Source: a virus
Direction: 5' to 3' (one strand)
Virus record (IMG/VR): IMGVR_UViG_3300009130_000023
Span: 1-64,000 of that record
DNA length: 64,000 bases
Shown here piece by piece: positions 22,757 through 32,508 of this stretch; within the stretch, counting starts at the first letter, position 1; each line of letters opens with the position of its first letter. Below the pieces are notes generated by a model. The model ran no database searches, was not told the DNA's origin, and saw only the letters and a list, made by a program, of their open reading frames with translations. The position numbers and the translations under genes are program-made.

Positions 22757-25507
22757 ATGCCAACAGGTACAGCAAATTTAGGTAGAATATCAGGACCATT
22801 ACTTAAAGAAAATCTGACAAGAACTAGTGATTTAGCTTTTGAAACAGATTTGCTTTATATTGGGCATACTAATAATAAAATAGGTATTAGAACAGATGCT
22901 CCTTCTAAAGAATTAACTGTAACAGGAACAACAAAAATCCCTTCAGAATTAACTGTAACAACTGGTGCTCATATTGGAAATATGCTATGGGACCAAGATG
23001 GTATTAGATCTTTAGTAGGTCCTATAACAATATCTACTGGAGCAGGCGGAGCCTTAACTTATAAAGAATTAAGAACAGAACATCTTTACTTCACAAATAG
23101 TACTATAGGTGCTTATAATACAAATTCAAACATTGACATTTATCCAGGTCCTGGTACTGGAAAATTTATAATTCCTAGTGATTTAAAATCTTACGGAAAT
23201 ATTCATTCCACAGCAGATATTACATTCGATGGTAGTGTTTTTATAGGTGGAGATTCAGATGAAGACACTATTAAATTTGAAGGTGACATAACTTCAAACT
23301 TAATGCCAGATCAATCAGTAACATACGACGTAGGTGCAAATGCGAAAAGATGGGGATACTTCCACGTAAAAAGTATGCCTGATTTGAATAATATTACTAT
23401 TGATAATTTTATAAGTTTAAATGGAGTTGCTGTTAACTTAGGTATAACAAATAAATGGTATGTAACTACAGATGGTACTAACTCATTATCAGGTACTCAC
23501 CCTAACTTTGCATTTGGAACTATTAAACATACTTTAAGTACTATTGAAGAAAGTACAGCTGGACCACATGAAGTTCACGTTTTTCCAGGAACATATGAAG
23601 AAATTTTTCCATTAGAAATTCCTGAAAATACTACTATCAAAGGTGTAGGTCAAGGAGCTGTTATTATAAAACCAACAGCTGGAACACAAAGTCAATTTGC
23701 ATTTTTATTAAACGATAGTTGTTCTGTACAAAATGTTACTATCACTGGAAGTTTAGGTGGTTTTAAATTTGCCAATAATGCAACTATTGTAAACAAATCG
23801 CCTTATCTAGCAGATATTAAATTAAAATTAGAAGATAGTACTGCTTACGGTTTTTCACTTAACGGAAATGTTACCGATACAAACAGTGAAGATAGTATAA
23901 TACTTAAAAATGTATCTATAAAATTAAATGATTCTAATTCAGTAGGAATTTATACTACTGGTACTGGCGTAAAATTAGAAGCAATAGAATGTATTATAGA
24001 AGGACCAGCTGATAAAGGAGTTTCTAATACAGGTGGAGAAATAAAAATACAAGGATCTATTTTCCGTAATTTAACTACAGCAATTAATGGAAATGGAGTT
24101 TCTGTAACTAATGCAATAGGTTGTGCATTTGATAAAGTAACTCAAAATGTAGTTGAAATTAATAATGCTAAAGTTTATACAAATTCATTTGATGAAAAAA
24201 ATAATTTTGAAGTAGGTGATTTAACAGGAACAAATTATCACTTTGGAATGAGTGATAAACAATTTGATTTTAAATCTAATTCAATAACTTTAACAGATTC
24301 ACAAATTAATTTTATAGGTGGGGAACATACACATATTGACGGTAATGAATTAACTGTAGGAGATTATACTATAACTGATAGTACATTAAAATCTCATACA
24401 GGTGATATTAATGTTAAATCTACTGGAACAATTAATTTTAATACTGATACTAAAATTTTAAATAATAACAGTATAACAATATCAGGTGATGGAACTATAG
24501 CAGGTTCATTAATTAATCTTGGTGATCAACCTACAGACGTTGTAGACTTTAATATGGATATGACACAAGATTTATTACCATCTGACAATACAATACGAAA
24601 TTTAGGTTCCGCAAGTAAGCAATGGTATAAATCTACTTTTTCTACTGTAGATTTTGGTAACCTTGTAGTTCATAATAATACTATGAGAACAACAGAATCT
24701 AATGCTGACTTAGAATTAAAAGGCAGTGGAACTGGTAATGTTGTTGCTGAAGAATTAACATTCGGTACTGGAATTTCTTCTGCAAATGATATAGTTTTTG
24801 ATGCAGGAGCATCTACACTTACAATTAATAGTACAACAGCATTAAACATTCCTGTAGGAACAACTGCACAAAGTCCTACACAAGATAGAGGAATAAGATT
24901 TGACACTACTAGTACATTATTTGAAGGATTTCATAGTGGAGCAATTCCTTTAGGTGGTGTAATAGATGCTGATTTAGATACTAAAATAGATTTAACAAGT
25001 AATCAATTTACATTTAATATTGCTGGTTCTAGTGTGGGTACTTTAAATGCAACAGCACTAACACTTGATAGATTTGGAAGTCAAGATCAGGTTAATATAG
25101 ACGGTAATACTATAACTGTACCAGACGATGCCACAAATGCTCAAGCAGGTTTAGAAGCTAATGGTACTGGTAAAGTAATATTAGACACATCTAATTTTAC
25201 TATATCTGGGGGTGAACTTCTTAATAGTGAAAGTGAAAGCGACACAGTTTTTACAGGTACAGGTTTAAAAGTAGATAGATTTATTAAAATAGATGCTCCT
25301 GCTATAAAACTTCCATCAGGTTCTTCAGCAGATCAACAAACAAAAGCCAACTTAAAACAGGGCGAATTGTTCTGGAATACCGATGTTGCTATACTTCAAG
25401 TATGGACTGGAACTGAATGGAAATCTGCTACAGGACAAGCAGAAACAAGTATAACTATTGAAGATTTGGAAGCCATTAACTTAACATATAACTTAATAAT
25501 TAATTAA
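22757..25507 (+). CDS. Tail fibre with beta-helix domain
   Basis: 916 residues. The N-terminal GRISGPLLKENLTRTSDLAF with ETDLLYIGHTNNKIGIRTD is shared with the next large fibre and probably attaches to the same partner. Residues about 232-430 begin KWYVTTDGTNSLSGTHPNFA and continue with VHVFPGTYEEIFPLEIPENT, the start of a pectate-lyase-like right-handed beta helix, without recognisable lyase residues. Then come repeated GNLVVHNNTM and DADLELKGSGTGNV type units. The last segment, SITIEDLEAINLTYNLIIN, parallels the ends of other fibres here. Likely a structural or receptor-binding fibre. Confidence 0.85.
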   Translation: MPTGTANLGRISGPLLKENLTRTSDLAFETDLLYIGHTNNKIGIRTDAPSKELTVTGTTKIPSELTVTTGAHIGNMLWDQDGIRSLVGPITISTGAGGALTYKELRTEHLYFTNSTIGAYNTNSNIDIYPGPGTGKFIIPSDLKSYGNIHSTADITFDGSVFIGGDSDEDTIKFEGDITSNLMPDQSVTYDVGANAKRWGYFHVKSMPDLNNITIDNFISLNGVAVNLGITNKWYVTTDGTNSLSGTHPNFAFGTIKHTLSTIEESTAGPHEVHVFPGTYEEIFPLEIPENTTIKGVGQGAVIIKPTAGTQSQFAFLLNDSCSVQNVTITGSLGGFKFANNATIVNKSPYLADIKLKLEDSTAYGFSLNGNVTDTNSEDSIILKNVSIKLNDSNSVGIYTTGTGVKLEAIECIIEGPADKGVSNTGGEIKIQGSIFRNLTTAINGNGVSVTNAIGCAFDKVTQNVVEINNAKVYTNSFDEKNNFEVGDLTGTNYHFGMSDKQFDFKSNSITLTDSQINFIGGEHTHIDGNELTVGDYTITDSTLKSHTGDINVKSTGTINFNTDTKILNNNSITISGDGTIAGSLINLGDQPTDVVDFNMDMTQDLLPSDNTIRNLGSASKQWYKSTFSTVDFGNLVVHNNTMRTTESNADLELKGSGTGNVVAEELTFGTGISSANDIVFDAGASTLTINSTTALNIPVGTTAQSPTQDRGIRFDTTSTLFEGFHSGAIPLGGVIDADLDTKIDLTSNQFTFNIAGSSVGTLNATALTLDRFGSQDQVNIDGNTITVPDDATNAQAGLEANGTGKVILDTSNFTISGGELLNSESESDTVFTGTGLKVDRFIKIDAPAIKLPSGSSADQQTKANLKQGELFWNTDVAILQVWTGTEWKSATGQAETSITIEDLEAINLTYNLIIN

Positions 25508-25547
25508 GCTATTATTCTAGCATACTACAACATAAATCCAAAACCAG

Positions 25548-25555
25548 TATAAATA
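25548..25555 (+). promoter_or_regulatory. Perfect late promoter TATAAATA for the 1236-residue fibre
   Basis: Exact T4 late consensus. The transcript would start at about 25561 and carry a leader of about 100 bases with likely structure. Confidence 0.8.
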
Positions 25556-25561
25556 CTAATA

Positions 25562-25662
25562 ATGTTTAAATCAGACCTTGTTTTAGACAGGACAAACTGT
25601 GGTTCAACCCGCAAGGTAATGTGGTTGGTGGGACAAGATCCCCGTGCTAAAGGAGATAGAGA
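25562..25662 (+). promoter_or_regulatory. Structured leader RNA of the 1236-residue fibre
   Basis: Richer in G+C than its surroundings and able to fold: ACCTT (25575-25579) with AAGGT (25613-25617) encloses a TGTGG/CCGCA stem (25598-25613, one shared base and one G-T pair); GGGA/TCCC lies near 25630-25643. A 36-codon frame from ATG 25562 ends inside the fibre start (TAG at 25670-25672), but its codon use differs from the genes. AAAGGAG precedes the fibre ATG. Confidence 0.5.
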
Positions 25663-28600
25663 ATGGCCGTAGGTCGAATTTCAGGACAGCTCTTAAAGTC
25701 CAACTTACTTCGTAATGGAGTAAACCTGGCCTTCGAGACTGATCTTTTATACATTGATGTTAATAATTCTCGAATAGGAGTTAACACTGCTAGTCCCCAA
25801 TATCCATTAGACATTAATGGAACAGCACGTACAACAAATTTAGAAGTCACAACTCAAGCAGTTATAAACAATATTACAATTGGTGCTAATTCAATTAGTA
25901 CAACTGCATCTTCTCTTAATATTACTTCACCTGATGGAATTTTATACAATAATAAACTATTAATTGATGATATGGAAATTAGTGGAAACACTATTAAAGC
26001 CATGGATTCTAATCAAAATTTTGAAATTATAACTAGTGGTACAGGTATTGTAGAAGTATTTGGAGACACTAGAGTTAATGGTAATATTCATGCTACAGGT
26101 AATATCAGAGCAGACGGAAATATTCAGATAGGTGACGCTGATACAGATTCAATTTCAATTGCGGCAGATTTTACAAGTAATATTACTCCAGATGTAACTG
26201 ACACATATAATATGGGTTCCGCGGCAAAAAGATGGAATGACGTATATGCAAATAATTTAATTGTAGACAACCTTACATTGAATGGTAACATTACTGTACA
26301 AGGTCTTGACTTAACAGCTAGACCAGGAAAAATTTATTATGTTGCAACAAATGGTGATGATGCTAAAACAGGAACCCACCAAAATGATCCTTTTGCAACA
26401 GTTTCAAAAGCATTAACAACTGCAACAGATGGAGATTTAGTTTACATATATCCAGGAACATATAATGAAGTTTTACCTTTAACTATTCCTGCTGGAGTTT
26501 CAGTAAGAGGTGACGGTATTAGAGCAGTTGTTATTAAACCTCATGGAAGTACACCAAATAAAGATGTATTCATTCTTAATGGTGAAACTACTGTTGAAGA
26601 TTTAACTATTGCAGATTTTTATTATAATTCTGGTGCAACAGAAGGACACGCATTTAGATTAGCCACTGGCGCAGATAGTACATATTTCCAACTTACAAGT
26701 GATATACCTTTAATTAAAAATGTTGCTGTAATTACAAAAGGTTCAGTAACTTCTGGTGCAGACCCAAGAGGTTTTGACCAAGGAGATGCAGGTAAAGGAG
26801 CATTTCTTGATGGACAAGTAGTTGGAGGAATTACTCCAGAAGTTAGAGTTAGATTTCAAAATTGTACATTTATTACACCTGGTATGGATGCAATAACAGT
26901 AACAAATGGTGTAAGAGTAGATTTTATTAATTCATTTACATATTTTGCAAACAAAGGTATTAATGTTACAGATGGATCATATGGTCAAGGTGGTGACGGA
27001 AAAACAAGAGTAAACATAACAGGATTATCAGGATCTTTTCCAGCACCTAGTGAAACTGTAACTTATTATGATAAAGATGGAGCAACAAAATTAGCTGAAG
27101 GAACAATTGAAACTGTAGATGCTGGTAATAATTTAATTGTATTAGATGGCAAAATAGGTGCGTTTTGTTTACCAACAACAAGACCTACTAAAAAAGTTAC
27201 AGCAACAGGAACTACAATAGATGGAACAACTAAAAAATATGGAAGTGGAAGTTTCAAACAAACAGCTTCTAGTCATAATTTAAAAGTTGCAGGACATACT
27301 GACTTTGGATTTGGAACTGGAAATTTCCAAATAGAAGGTTGGTTATATCCAACATCAGTACAAAGTAAAACTTTATTTAAAATAGGAAGTTTAGAAATTG
27401 ATATTCTTAATAATGTTCCTAGAGTTAAATTAGATGGAAATGTAATTGCAACGGAAGCCACAGGTTTTAATATTAGTGTTTGGACTCACTTTGCTGTAGG
27501 AAGACAAAACAATACGTTAAAAATGTTTATTGGTGGAGTTAACAATAATGCTGTAGATGTTTCAGGTTGGACTGCAGATTTAAAAGATTCAAATGATGTT
27601 TATATAGGAAATAGTAATTCACTTAATAATGCCTTTGAAGGTTTTATGGATGATGTTAGAATAATCAAAGGTGATATGACATATTCAGCAAACTTTACAC
27701 CTGCTTCAGCAGAAATAACAAATACAAATAATAATAATGGTATTACAGCATTAATGTTAAATGCTAATGACTTTTTAGATAATCCTAAATTAGGTCAAGA
27801 TATTAGATTCTCAGGTGGTTCAACAGCTAATGAAATTACTTTAGCTGATTATTCAGACTTTGGATCAGATTTTAGAAGTGTATCAAGTGCAAACGTTTAT
27901 GGAACTTACGGTGTTGTTGCAGATGGTATTGGTGCAAATGTAAATTTAGTTAATCATAATTTTAATTACGTAGGTTCAGGAAAAAGTTTTGCAAATGATG
28001 TAAATGAAGTTGTTCAAGCAAATGAAGTTGTTGCTTCAACTAATGCAAAAATAAATTATAATTCAGTTGATCAAAGTGGTGGATTTAGACTTGGTGATCA
28101 ATTTGCAGTAAATCAAAATACTGGATTAATAGAATTTAAATCTTCTGAATTAAGAATAGACACAACTTCTCAAATGTCAATTACTAATGGATCTAATACT
28201 ACTGTTTTAGATGGTACAAAAGTAGAAACACCTAAATTAAGAATGAGTGGAACTACTATAGAAAGTTTATCAGGAAATCTTGATTTTAATTCAAGTACAA
28301 ATGTAATTAATTTATTAAACAATGTTAATGTTACAGGAAATTTAGATGTAACAGGAAATATAACAATTGGTGGTAACATAACAATTGGTGATGAAGCTAC
28401 TGATACAGTTACTATTACAGCTGGAATAGGAAGTGATTTAATTCCTGCAACAGATAATACTTACAATCTAGGTAATGATACTAGTAGATGGAATACATTA
28501 TTTGCAAATGAAATACAAGTAGATAGTATTAATCTTACAAATAATGTAATTAAAACAACTGACAGTAATGCTGATTTAGAATTAATGGCAAATGGGACTG

Positions 28601-29373
28601 GCGGGATTAGATTAGAATCATTTAGATTTAATCAAAATACTATTACTAATGATTCAGGAGATATGACAATTACTCCTGCGACAGGTGTAGCAAGAGTTGA
28701 CGGTACAGGAAGTATTAGAATACCAACAGGAACAACTGCTCAAAGACCTGGAAGTCCTGCAAATGGTATGATTCGTTATAATACAGATACAAGTTTATTT
28801 GAAGGATATGAAGGATCAAATTGGGTAGCATTAACAGGTGTATATGATTTAGATAGAGACACTTATATTACAGCAGAAGCTTCTCCAGGAACAGATGATG
28901 ATACTATTAGATTTTATGCTGGTGGAGTTTTGGTAGCAAATGTTAATTCTACTAGATTTGATATAACAAAATTAATAGTAGATGACATAGAAATTAGTGG
29001 AAATACCATAAAAACTACGGGTGTAAACCAGGATTTAATATTAAATGCTAATGGTAATGGTAGCATTAGAATTGAAGACTTTAAATTCGAAGGAAATACG
29101 ATAACTAATACTATATCGGCTCCAATCGTACTAAAAACGAGCGGAAACGGTTATGTTGATGTTTCAGATGCTGGTGGATTTGTACTTCCTTCCGGTACTG
29201 CAATAGATAGACCTGCTGTAGGTCAATTGGGTATGACAAGATATAATACTCAAGACAGCAGGGTAGAACTTTATGATGGAAGTAATTGGGGTTCAATTGC
29301 AGGTTCATCAGGAGCGATAAGCGTACTTGATGCAACTGAAATTTCAATAACATACGCAATTGCGTTAGGATAA
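25663..29373 (+). CDS. Large tail fibre with beta-helix and LamG-like lectin domain
   Basis: 1236 residues. The N-terminal attachment segment matches the 916-residue fibre (VGRISGQLLKSNLLRNGVNL, then AFETDLLYID). Residues about 223-480: IYYVATNGDDAKTGTHQNDP and VYIYPGTYNEVLPLTIPAGV, a beta-helix start. Residues about 524-690: KYGSGSFKQTASSHNLKV, GTGNFQIEGWLYP and FEGFMDDVRIIKG, a concanavalin/LamG-type lectin fold apparently inserted into the helix. Later repeats include GTTAQRPGSPANGMIRYNTD and FVLPSGTAIDRPAVGQLGMT. It ends DATEISITYAIALG. Probably a host-binding fibre, with the lectin domain a candidate glycan binder. Confidence 0.85.
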   Translation: MAVGRISGQLLKSNLLRNGVNLAFETDLLYIDVNNSRIGVNTASPQYPLDINGTARTTNLEVTTQAVINNITIGANSISTTASSLNITSPDGILYNNKLLIDDMEISGNTIKAMDSNQNFEIITSGTGIVEVFGDTRVNGNIHATGNIRADGNIQIGDADTDSISIAADFTSNITPDVTDTYNMGSAAKRWNDVYANNLIVDNLTLNGNITVQGLDLTARPGKIYYVATNGDDAKTGTHQNDPFATVSKALTTATDGDLVYIYPGTYNEVLPLTIPAGVSVRGDGIRAVVIKPHGSTPNKDVFILNGETTVEDLTIADFYYNSGATEGHAFRLATGADSTYFQLTSDIPLIKNVAVITKGSVTSGADPRGFDQGDAGKGAFLDGQVVGGITPEVRVRFQNCTFITPGMDAITVTNGVRVDFINSFTYFANKGINVTDGSYGQGGDGKTRVNITGLSGSFPAPSETVTYYDKDGATKLAEGTIETVDAGNNLIVLDGKIGAFCLPTTRPTKKVTATGTTIDGTTKKYGSGSFKQTASSHNLKVAGHTDFGFGTGNFQIEGWLYPTSVQSKTLFKIGSLEIDILNNVPRVKLDGNVIATEATGFNISVWTHFAVGRQNNTLKMFIGGVNNNAVDVSGWTADLKDSNDVYIGNSNSLNNAFEGFMDDVRIIKGDMTYSANFTPASAEITNTNNNNGITALMLNANDFLDNPKLGQDIRFSGGSTANEITLADYSDFGSDFRSVSSANVYGTYGVVADGIGANVNLVNHNFNYVGSGKSFANDVNEVVQANEVVASTNAKINYNSVDQSGGFRLGDQFAVNQNTGLIEFKSSELRIDTTSQMSITNGSNTTVLDGTKVETPKLRMSGTTIESLSGNLDFNSSTNVINLLNNVNVTGNLDVTGNITIGGNITIGDEATDTVTITAGIGSDLIPATDNTYNLGNDTSRWNTLFANEIQVDSINLTNNVIKTTDSNADLELMANGTGGIRLESFRFNQNTITNDSGDMTITPATGVARVDGTGSIRIPTGTTAQRPGSPANGMIRYNTDTSLFEGYEGSNWVALTGVYDLDRDTYITAEASPGTDDDTIRFYAGGVLVANVNSTRFDITKLIVDDIEISGNTIKTTGVNQDLILNANGNGSIRIEDFKFEGNTITNTISAPIVLKTSGNGYVDVSDAGGFVLPSGTAIDRPAVGQLGMTRYNTQDSRVELYDGSNWGSIAGSSGAISVLDATEISITYAIALG

Positions 29374-29381
29374 AAATTTAA

Positions 29382-29711
29382 ATGGCAACATATTTTAAAA
29401 ATGCAATAATAAAAGACGTTGGAACAGTTCCAATAACGGTATATTCACCGCCAATAGGAACGAATACAATTGTTTTAGGACTTAATCTTGCAAACTTAAT
29501 TGATAGTGTTGTAAAAGTTACTGTAACGTTACAAGATACAACTAGTGTTTCAGGTTATATTGTTAAAGATGTAATGATTGCGCCAAATTCTAGTTTAAGA
29601 ATTTTAAGTGCAGGTGAAAAATTAATTGTTGCCTCACAAAGTACACTACAAGTGAATGCAGATATTGCCGATTCAATAGATGTTGTAATGAGTTACGTGG
29701 AGTTAACATAA
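29382..29711 (+). CDS. Small beta-sandwich-like protein between fibres (family A)
   Basis: 109 residues. MATYFKNAIIKDVGTVPITV, then SLRILSAGEKLIVASQSTLQ and VVMSYVELT at the end. Same plan as the proteins at 21587 and 43520. It starts eight bases after the 1236-residue fibre, and its stop is one base before the next ATG. Probably a fibre partner or cap. Confidence 0.72.
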   Translation: MATYFKNAIIKDVGTVPITVYSPPIGTNTIVLGLNLANLIDSVVKVTVTLQDTTSVSGYIVKDVMIAPNSSLRILSAGEKLIVASQSTLQVNADIADSIDVVMSYVELT

Positions 29712-29712
29712 G

Positions 29713-30171
29713 ATGAGTAATATTGGTCAAAATTTAACGACATATTTGTCAGCAGGAATTAAAGATAGATATTTCTATGGTTTAAGAAGAACTGTTGAAG
29801 GTGAATTGTATATGCACAAAATTGACCAAATGAAAGCCGGTGAATCAGTTTCAATAAATGTTCCAGGTAATCCTGAGAAAAATTTTACTGATTTTGATCA
29901 AGGCGTAGATTTTTATGAAGGTAGAGGACCTAATCATTCTTTAGTTTATGAAAATTTAAAATACGAACAATTTAGATGGGACGATGTTAATCTAAATTAT
30001 TATGTAAATGATGCTGGAGAGTTAGTAGTAAGAATTAATGCTACAAAAGATCAGGGCACTGTCACTTATCCAGAAACTTTAGAAACAGCTGGTGTCCAAC
30101 CTAAAGAATTTACATTTGATAGAGATGTATATTCATTTGATAGTAATGAATCAACTTGGGATAGAACTTAA
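29713..30171 (+). CDS. Small virion protein between fibres (family B)
   Basis: 152 residues. The core is DRYFYGLRRTVEGELYMHKI, FDQGVDFYEGR, YENLKYEQFRWDD and LNYYVNDAGELVVRI. The 118-residue protein at 32128 has the same elements in the same order (RYFYGLRRTSTGEVYLSKVD, YENLVYEQYKWDG, INYYINNEGELVLRV), so the two are clear paralogues. This copy has a 25-residue acidic C-terminal extension. Both sit before large fibre genes, which suggests adaptor or baseplate-to-fibre proteins. Confidence 0.75.
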   Translation: MSNIGQNLTTYLSAGIKDRYFYGLRRTVEGELYMHKIDQMKAGESVSINVPGNPEKNFTDFDQGVDFYEGRGPNHSLVYENLKYEQFRWDDVNLNYYVNDAGELVVRINATKDQGTVTYPETLETAGVQPKEFTFDRDVYSFDSNESTWDRT

Positions 30172-30192
30172 AAATACGTGGGAGTATAAAAA

Positions 30193-32121
30193 ATGGCAAA
30201 AGAAATAATAAATGATGGTGTTATACCTAATGATGGTCAAGGTGACAATCTTAGGTTAGGTGCACAAAAAATAAATTCAAATTTTGATGAATTATATAAC
30301 GCATTAGGAAATGGAGAAACTTTATCTACTATTTCTTCTAATACAGTTACGGCAACAGGAGGTAATAAAATTACTTTCTATTTTCCAACTGAAGGAGATT
30401 TACCTAACGCAACAACTTATGACGGAATGTTCGCCCACGTACACGCCGACAATACAAGTAGAGTTGCTCATTCAGGAACTTGGATTAAATTAATTCAAGA
30501 AACTTCTTCTATCGATATGTTATCAGATGTTGAGACTTCAAGTCCAGCACCAACTGAAGGACAAGCATTGGTTTGGAGTACTTCAAACAGCAGATGGCAG
30601 GCAGGAACAATTGATTCAGGCGCAGGATCTTTTGTATCTTTAGCTGACACTCCAGGTAGTTTTGCTTCACATAATAATAAATTTGTATCCGTAAATTCCA
30701 CTGCAAATGCTATAGAATTTAGTACACCTAGCGTTGATAGACTATCAGATGTTGATGTAACTACTACACCTCCAACAGCAGGACAAGTATTAAAATGGAA
30801 TGGTACAAATTGGATTCCAGGTGTTGATGCAACATCAGGTGGAGCAGGATCAGATGCAGATACATTAGATGGTTTAGATAGTACATATTTTTTAAATTAC
30901 AATAATCTTACTAACAAACCAACTGTAGCAACTACTTTAGTAGGATTAACTGATACTCCTGCAAATTATACAGGAGCGGCAAATAGATTTGTTAAAGTTA
31001 ATAACGCAGGAGATGGAATAGTATTTTCCGTTGCAAGTACTGACGAAGGTAATTTATCAGAACTTTCTGATGTAACAACAATAGGAGATTATTACAATGT
31101 ATCAAATGCAGTATACACACCTGCATCAGGAGTACTTGTATTAACTATTGGATTACATAATTTACAAGTTGGTCACAATATAAAAATTGCTTCAAACAGC
31201 ATAGTCTTTACTTGTGCTCAAGACAGTCATGCAACAGAACATAGTTATCCAAGAGGAAGTGGATCAAATTACGCAGGTGGAAAAGATCCTGCATATACTT
31301 CTACATCCGCAATTACGGCAGTAGGTACAGATTCGATTACTGTAAATGTTGGTATATCAAGTAATACAACAGCACACACTTTTATAAGAGCTACTGATAA
31401 TTGTATATCAGTTACTGAAAAATCTTATAGTACATCAGCGGCATCATATACACCAGCAACTGGAGTACTTGTATTAACTATTGGAGCACATAGTATTAAA
31501 ACAGGTCATTCTGTTTCGATTGTTACAAATAGTTTGACGTTTACGTGTGCTATGGATAGTCATGCAACAAACCATACATATCCAAGAGCATCTGGTTCGA
31601 ACGCACCAGGTGGAGCTGATTATGTATACAATAAACCTGCTTTAGTTACAGAAACATCATCTACAACAATTACTGTAAATGTTGGTATATCTAGTAACCA
31701 AACAGCACATATTTTTGTAAGTGCTACTGCAAATAATATAAGAGTTGCACCATCACATGGTGATTCATTATATTTCAATGGAGTATCTTGGGTAAAACAA
31801 AACGGACCAATATCAAGATATGAAATTACAAATGATGGAAATAACAATTATGTTTGGGAAGGTCCTGGTTTCTTAACTGCAACTAATGATCCAGTAATGT
31901 ATATGAACAGAGGCCATACATATGTTTTAAACAATAGTTCAGGTGGTAGTCATCCATTTGAAATAAGAGTTAGTAATGGTGGATCAGCATATACAAGTGG
32001 AGTAACAGGTGATCAAAAAAATACACAGGTATTTAAAGTACCTATGGATGCACCTAGTACATTGTATTATCAATGTACATCTCATACAGCAATGGGTAAC
32101 ACAATTAACATAGTGAGTTAA
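30193..32121 (+). CDS. Tail fibre with C-terminal cupredoxin-like domain
   Basis: 642 residues. N-terminus: INDGVIPNDGQGDNLRLGAQ and KINSNFDELYNALG, a common fibre start. Residues 110-300 have repeated short LSDV...PTEGQALVWS and AGQVLKWNGTNW units. Two copies of a 95-residue module begin near residues 305 and 418 (YTPASGVLVLTIGLHNLQVG and YTPATGVLVLTIGAHSIKTG). Residues about 545-642 form a cupredoxin-like domain with SHPFEIR (H587) and YYQCTSHTAM (C628, H631, M634), the spacing of the amicyanin copper loop. It probably forms the fibre tip. Copper binding is inferred. Confidence 0.85.
   Translation: MAKEIINDGVIPNDGQGDNLRLGAQKINSNFDELYNALGNGETLSTISSNTVTATGGNKITFYFPTEGDLPNATTYDGMFAHVHADNTSRVAHSGTWIKLIQETSSIDMLSDVETSSPAPTEGQALVWSTSNSRWQAGTIDSGAGSFVSLADTPGSFASHNNKFVSVNSTANAIEFSTPSVDRLSDVDVTTTPPTAGQVLKWNGTNWIPGVDATSGGAGSDADTLDGLDSTYFLNYNNLTNKPTVATTLVGLTDTPANYTGAANRFVKVNNAGDGIVFSVASTDEGNLSELSDVTTIGDYYNVSNAVYTPASGVLVLTIGLHNLQVGHNIKIASNSIVFTCAQDSHATEHSYPRGSGSNYAGGKDPAYTSTSAITAVGTDSITVNVGISSNTTAHTFIRATDNCISVTEKSYSTSAASYTPATGVLVLTIGAHSIKTGHSVSIVTNSLTFTCAMDSHATNHTYPRASGSNAPGGADYVYNKPALVTETSSTTITVNVGISSNQTAHIFVSATANNIRVAPSHGDSLYFNGVSWVKQNGPISRYEITNDGNNNYVWEGPGFLTATNDPVMYMNRGHTYVLNNSSGGSHPFEIRVSNGGSAYTSGVTGDQKNTQVFKVPMDAPSTLYYQCTSHTAMGNTINIVS
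31524..31558. repeat. 35-base segment identical to 55593-55627
   Basis: Lies in the second 95-residue module of the 642-residue fibre. The same 35 bases occur in the 2572-residue fibre, including third codon positions that could vary, which points to recent exchange between fibre genes. Confidence 0.85.
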
Positions 32122-32127
32122 TAAATT

Positions 32128-32484
32128 ATGAGTCAAAACGAACTTGGAATAGGTATAGAAGAATTAACAAAAACACTTGGAGACTCTAGGTATTTTTATG
32201 GACTTAGAAGAACTAGTACAGGTGAAGTATATCTTTCTAAAGTAGATTTATTAGAATTAAATGACGGTGTTCAAGTTAATAGACCCGGTGCTATGGCAGG
32301 AAATTATAAAGACTTTACAAGAGGTGAAGACTTTTATGATGGTAGAGACATACAACATAAAAAAACTTATGAAAATTTAGTATACGAACAATATAAATGG
32401 GATGGAAGAAATATTAATTATTATATTAACAATGAAGGTGAATTAGTATTAAGAGTTAATGAACAATATACATACGATGTATAA
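32128..32484 (+). CDS. Small virion protein between fibres (family B)
   Basis: 118 residues, paralogue of the 29713 protein: RYFYGLRRTSTGEVYLSKVD, FTRGEDFYDGRDIQH, YENLVYEQYKWDG and INYYINNEGELVLRV. Placed directly before the first giant fibre, with a late promoter at its end. Probably an adaptor for the following fibre. Confidence 0.75.
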   Translation: MSQNELGIGIEELTKTLGDSRYFYGLRRTSTGEVYLSKVDLLELNDGVQVNRPGAMAGNYKDFTRGEDFYDGRDIQHKKTYENLVYEQYKWDGRNINYYINNEGELVLRVNEQYTYDV

Positions 32485-32492
32485 AATAAATA
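32485..32492 (+). promoter_or_regulatory. Late promoter AATAAATA for the 1717-residue fibre
   Basis: AATAAATA one base after the preceding stop and 17 bases before the ATG at 32509. The leader is short. Confidence 0.55.
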
Positions 32493-32508
32493 CTAGTAAT
32501 TAGGACTT

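Noticed and set aside
25590-25620. tRNA-like T-arm (GGTTCAA flanked by a five-pair stem)
   Set aside because: The loop has six bases, and no acceptor, D or anticodon arm can be drawn around it. No tRNA was found anywhere in the window.
25562-25672. 36-codon leader frame as a real gene
   Set aside because: Codon choice (AGG, CGC, CCC, GTG) is unlike the rest of the phage, and RNA structure accounts for the composition. Kept only as part of a finding.
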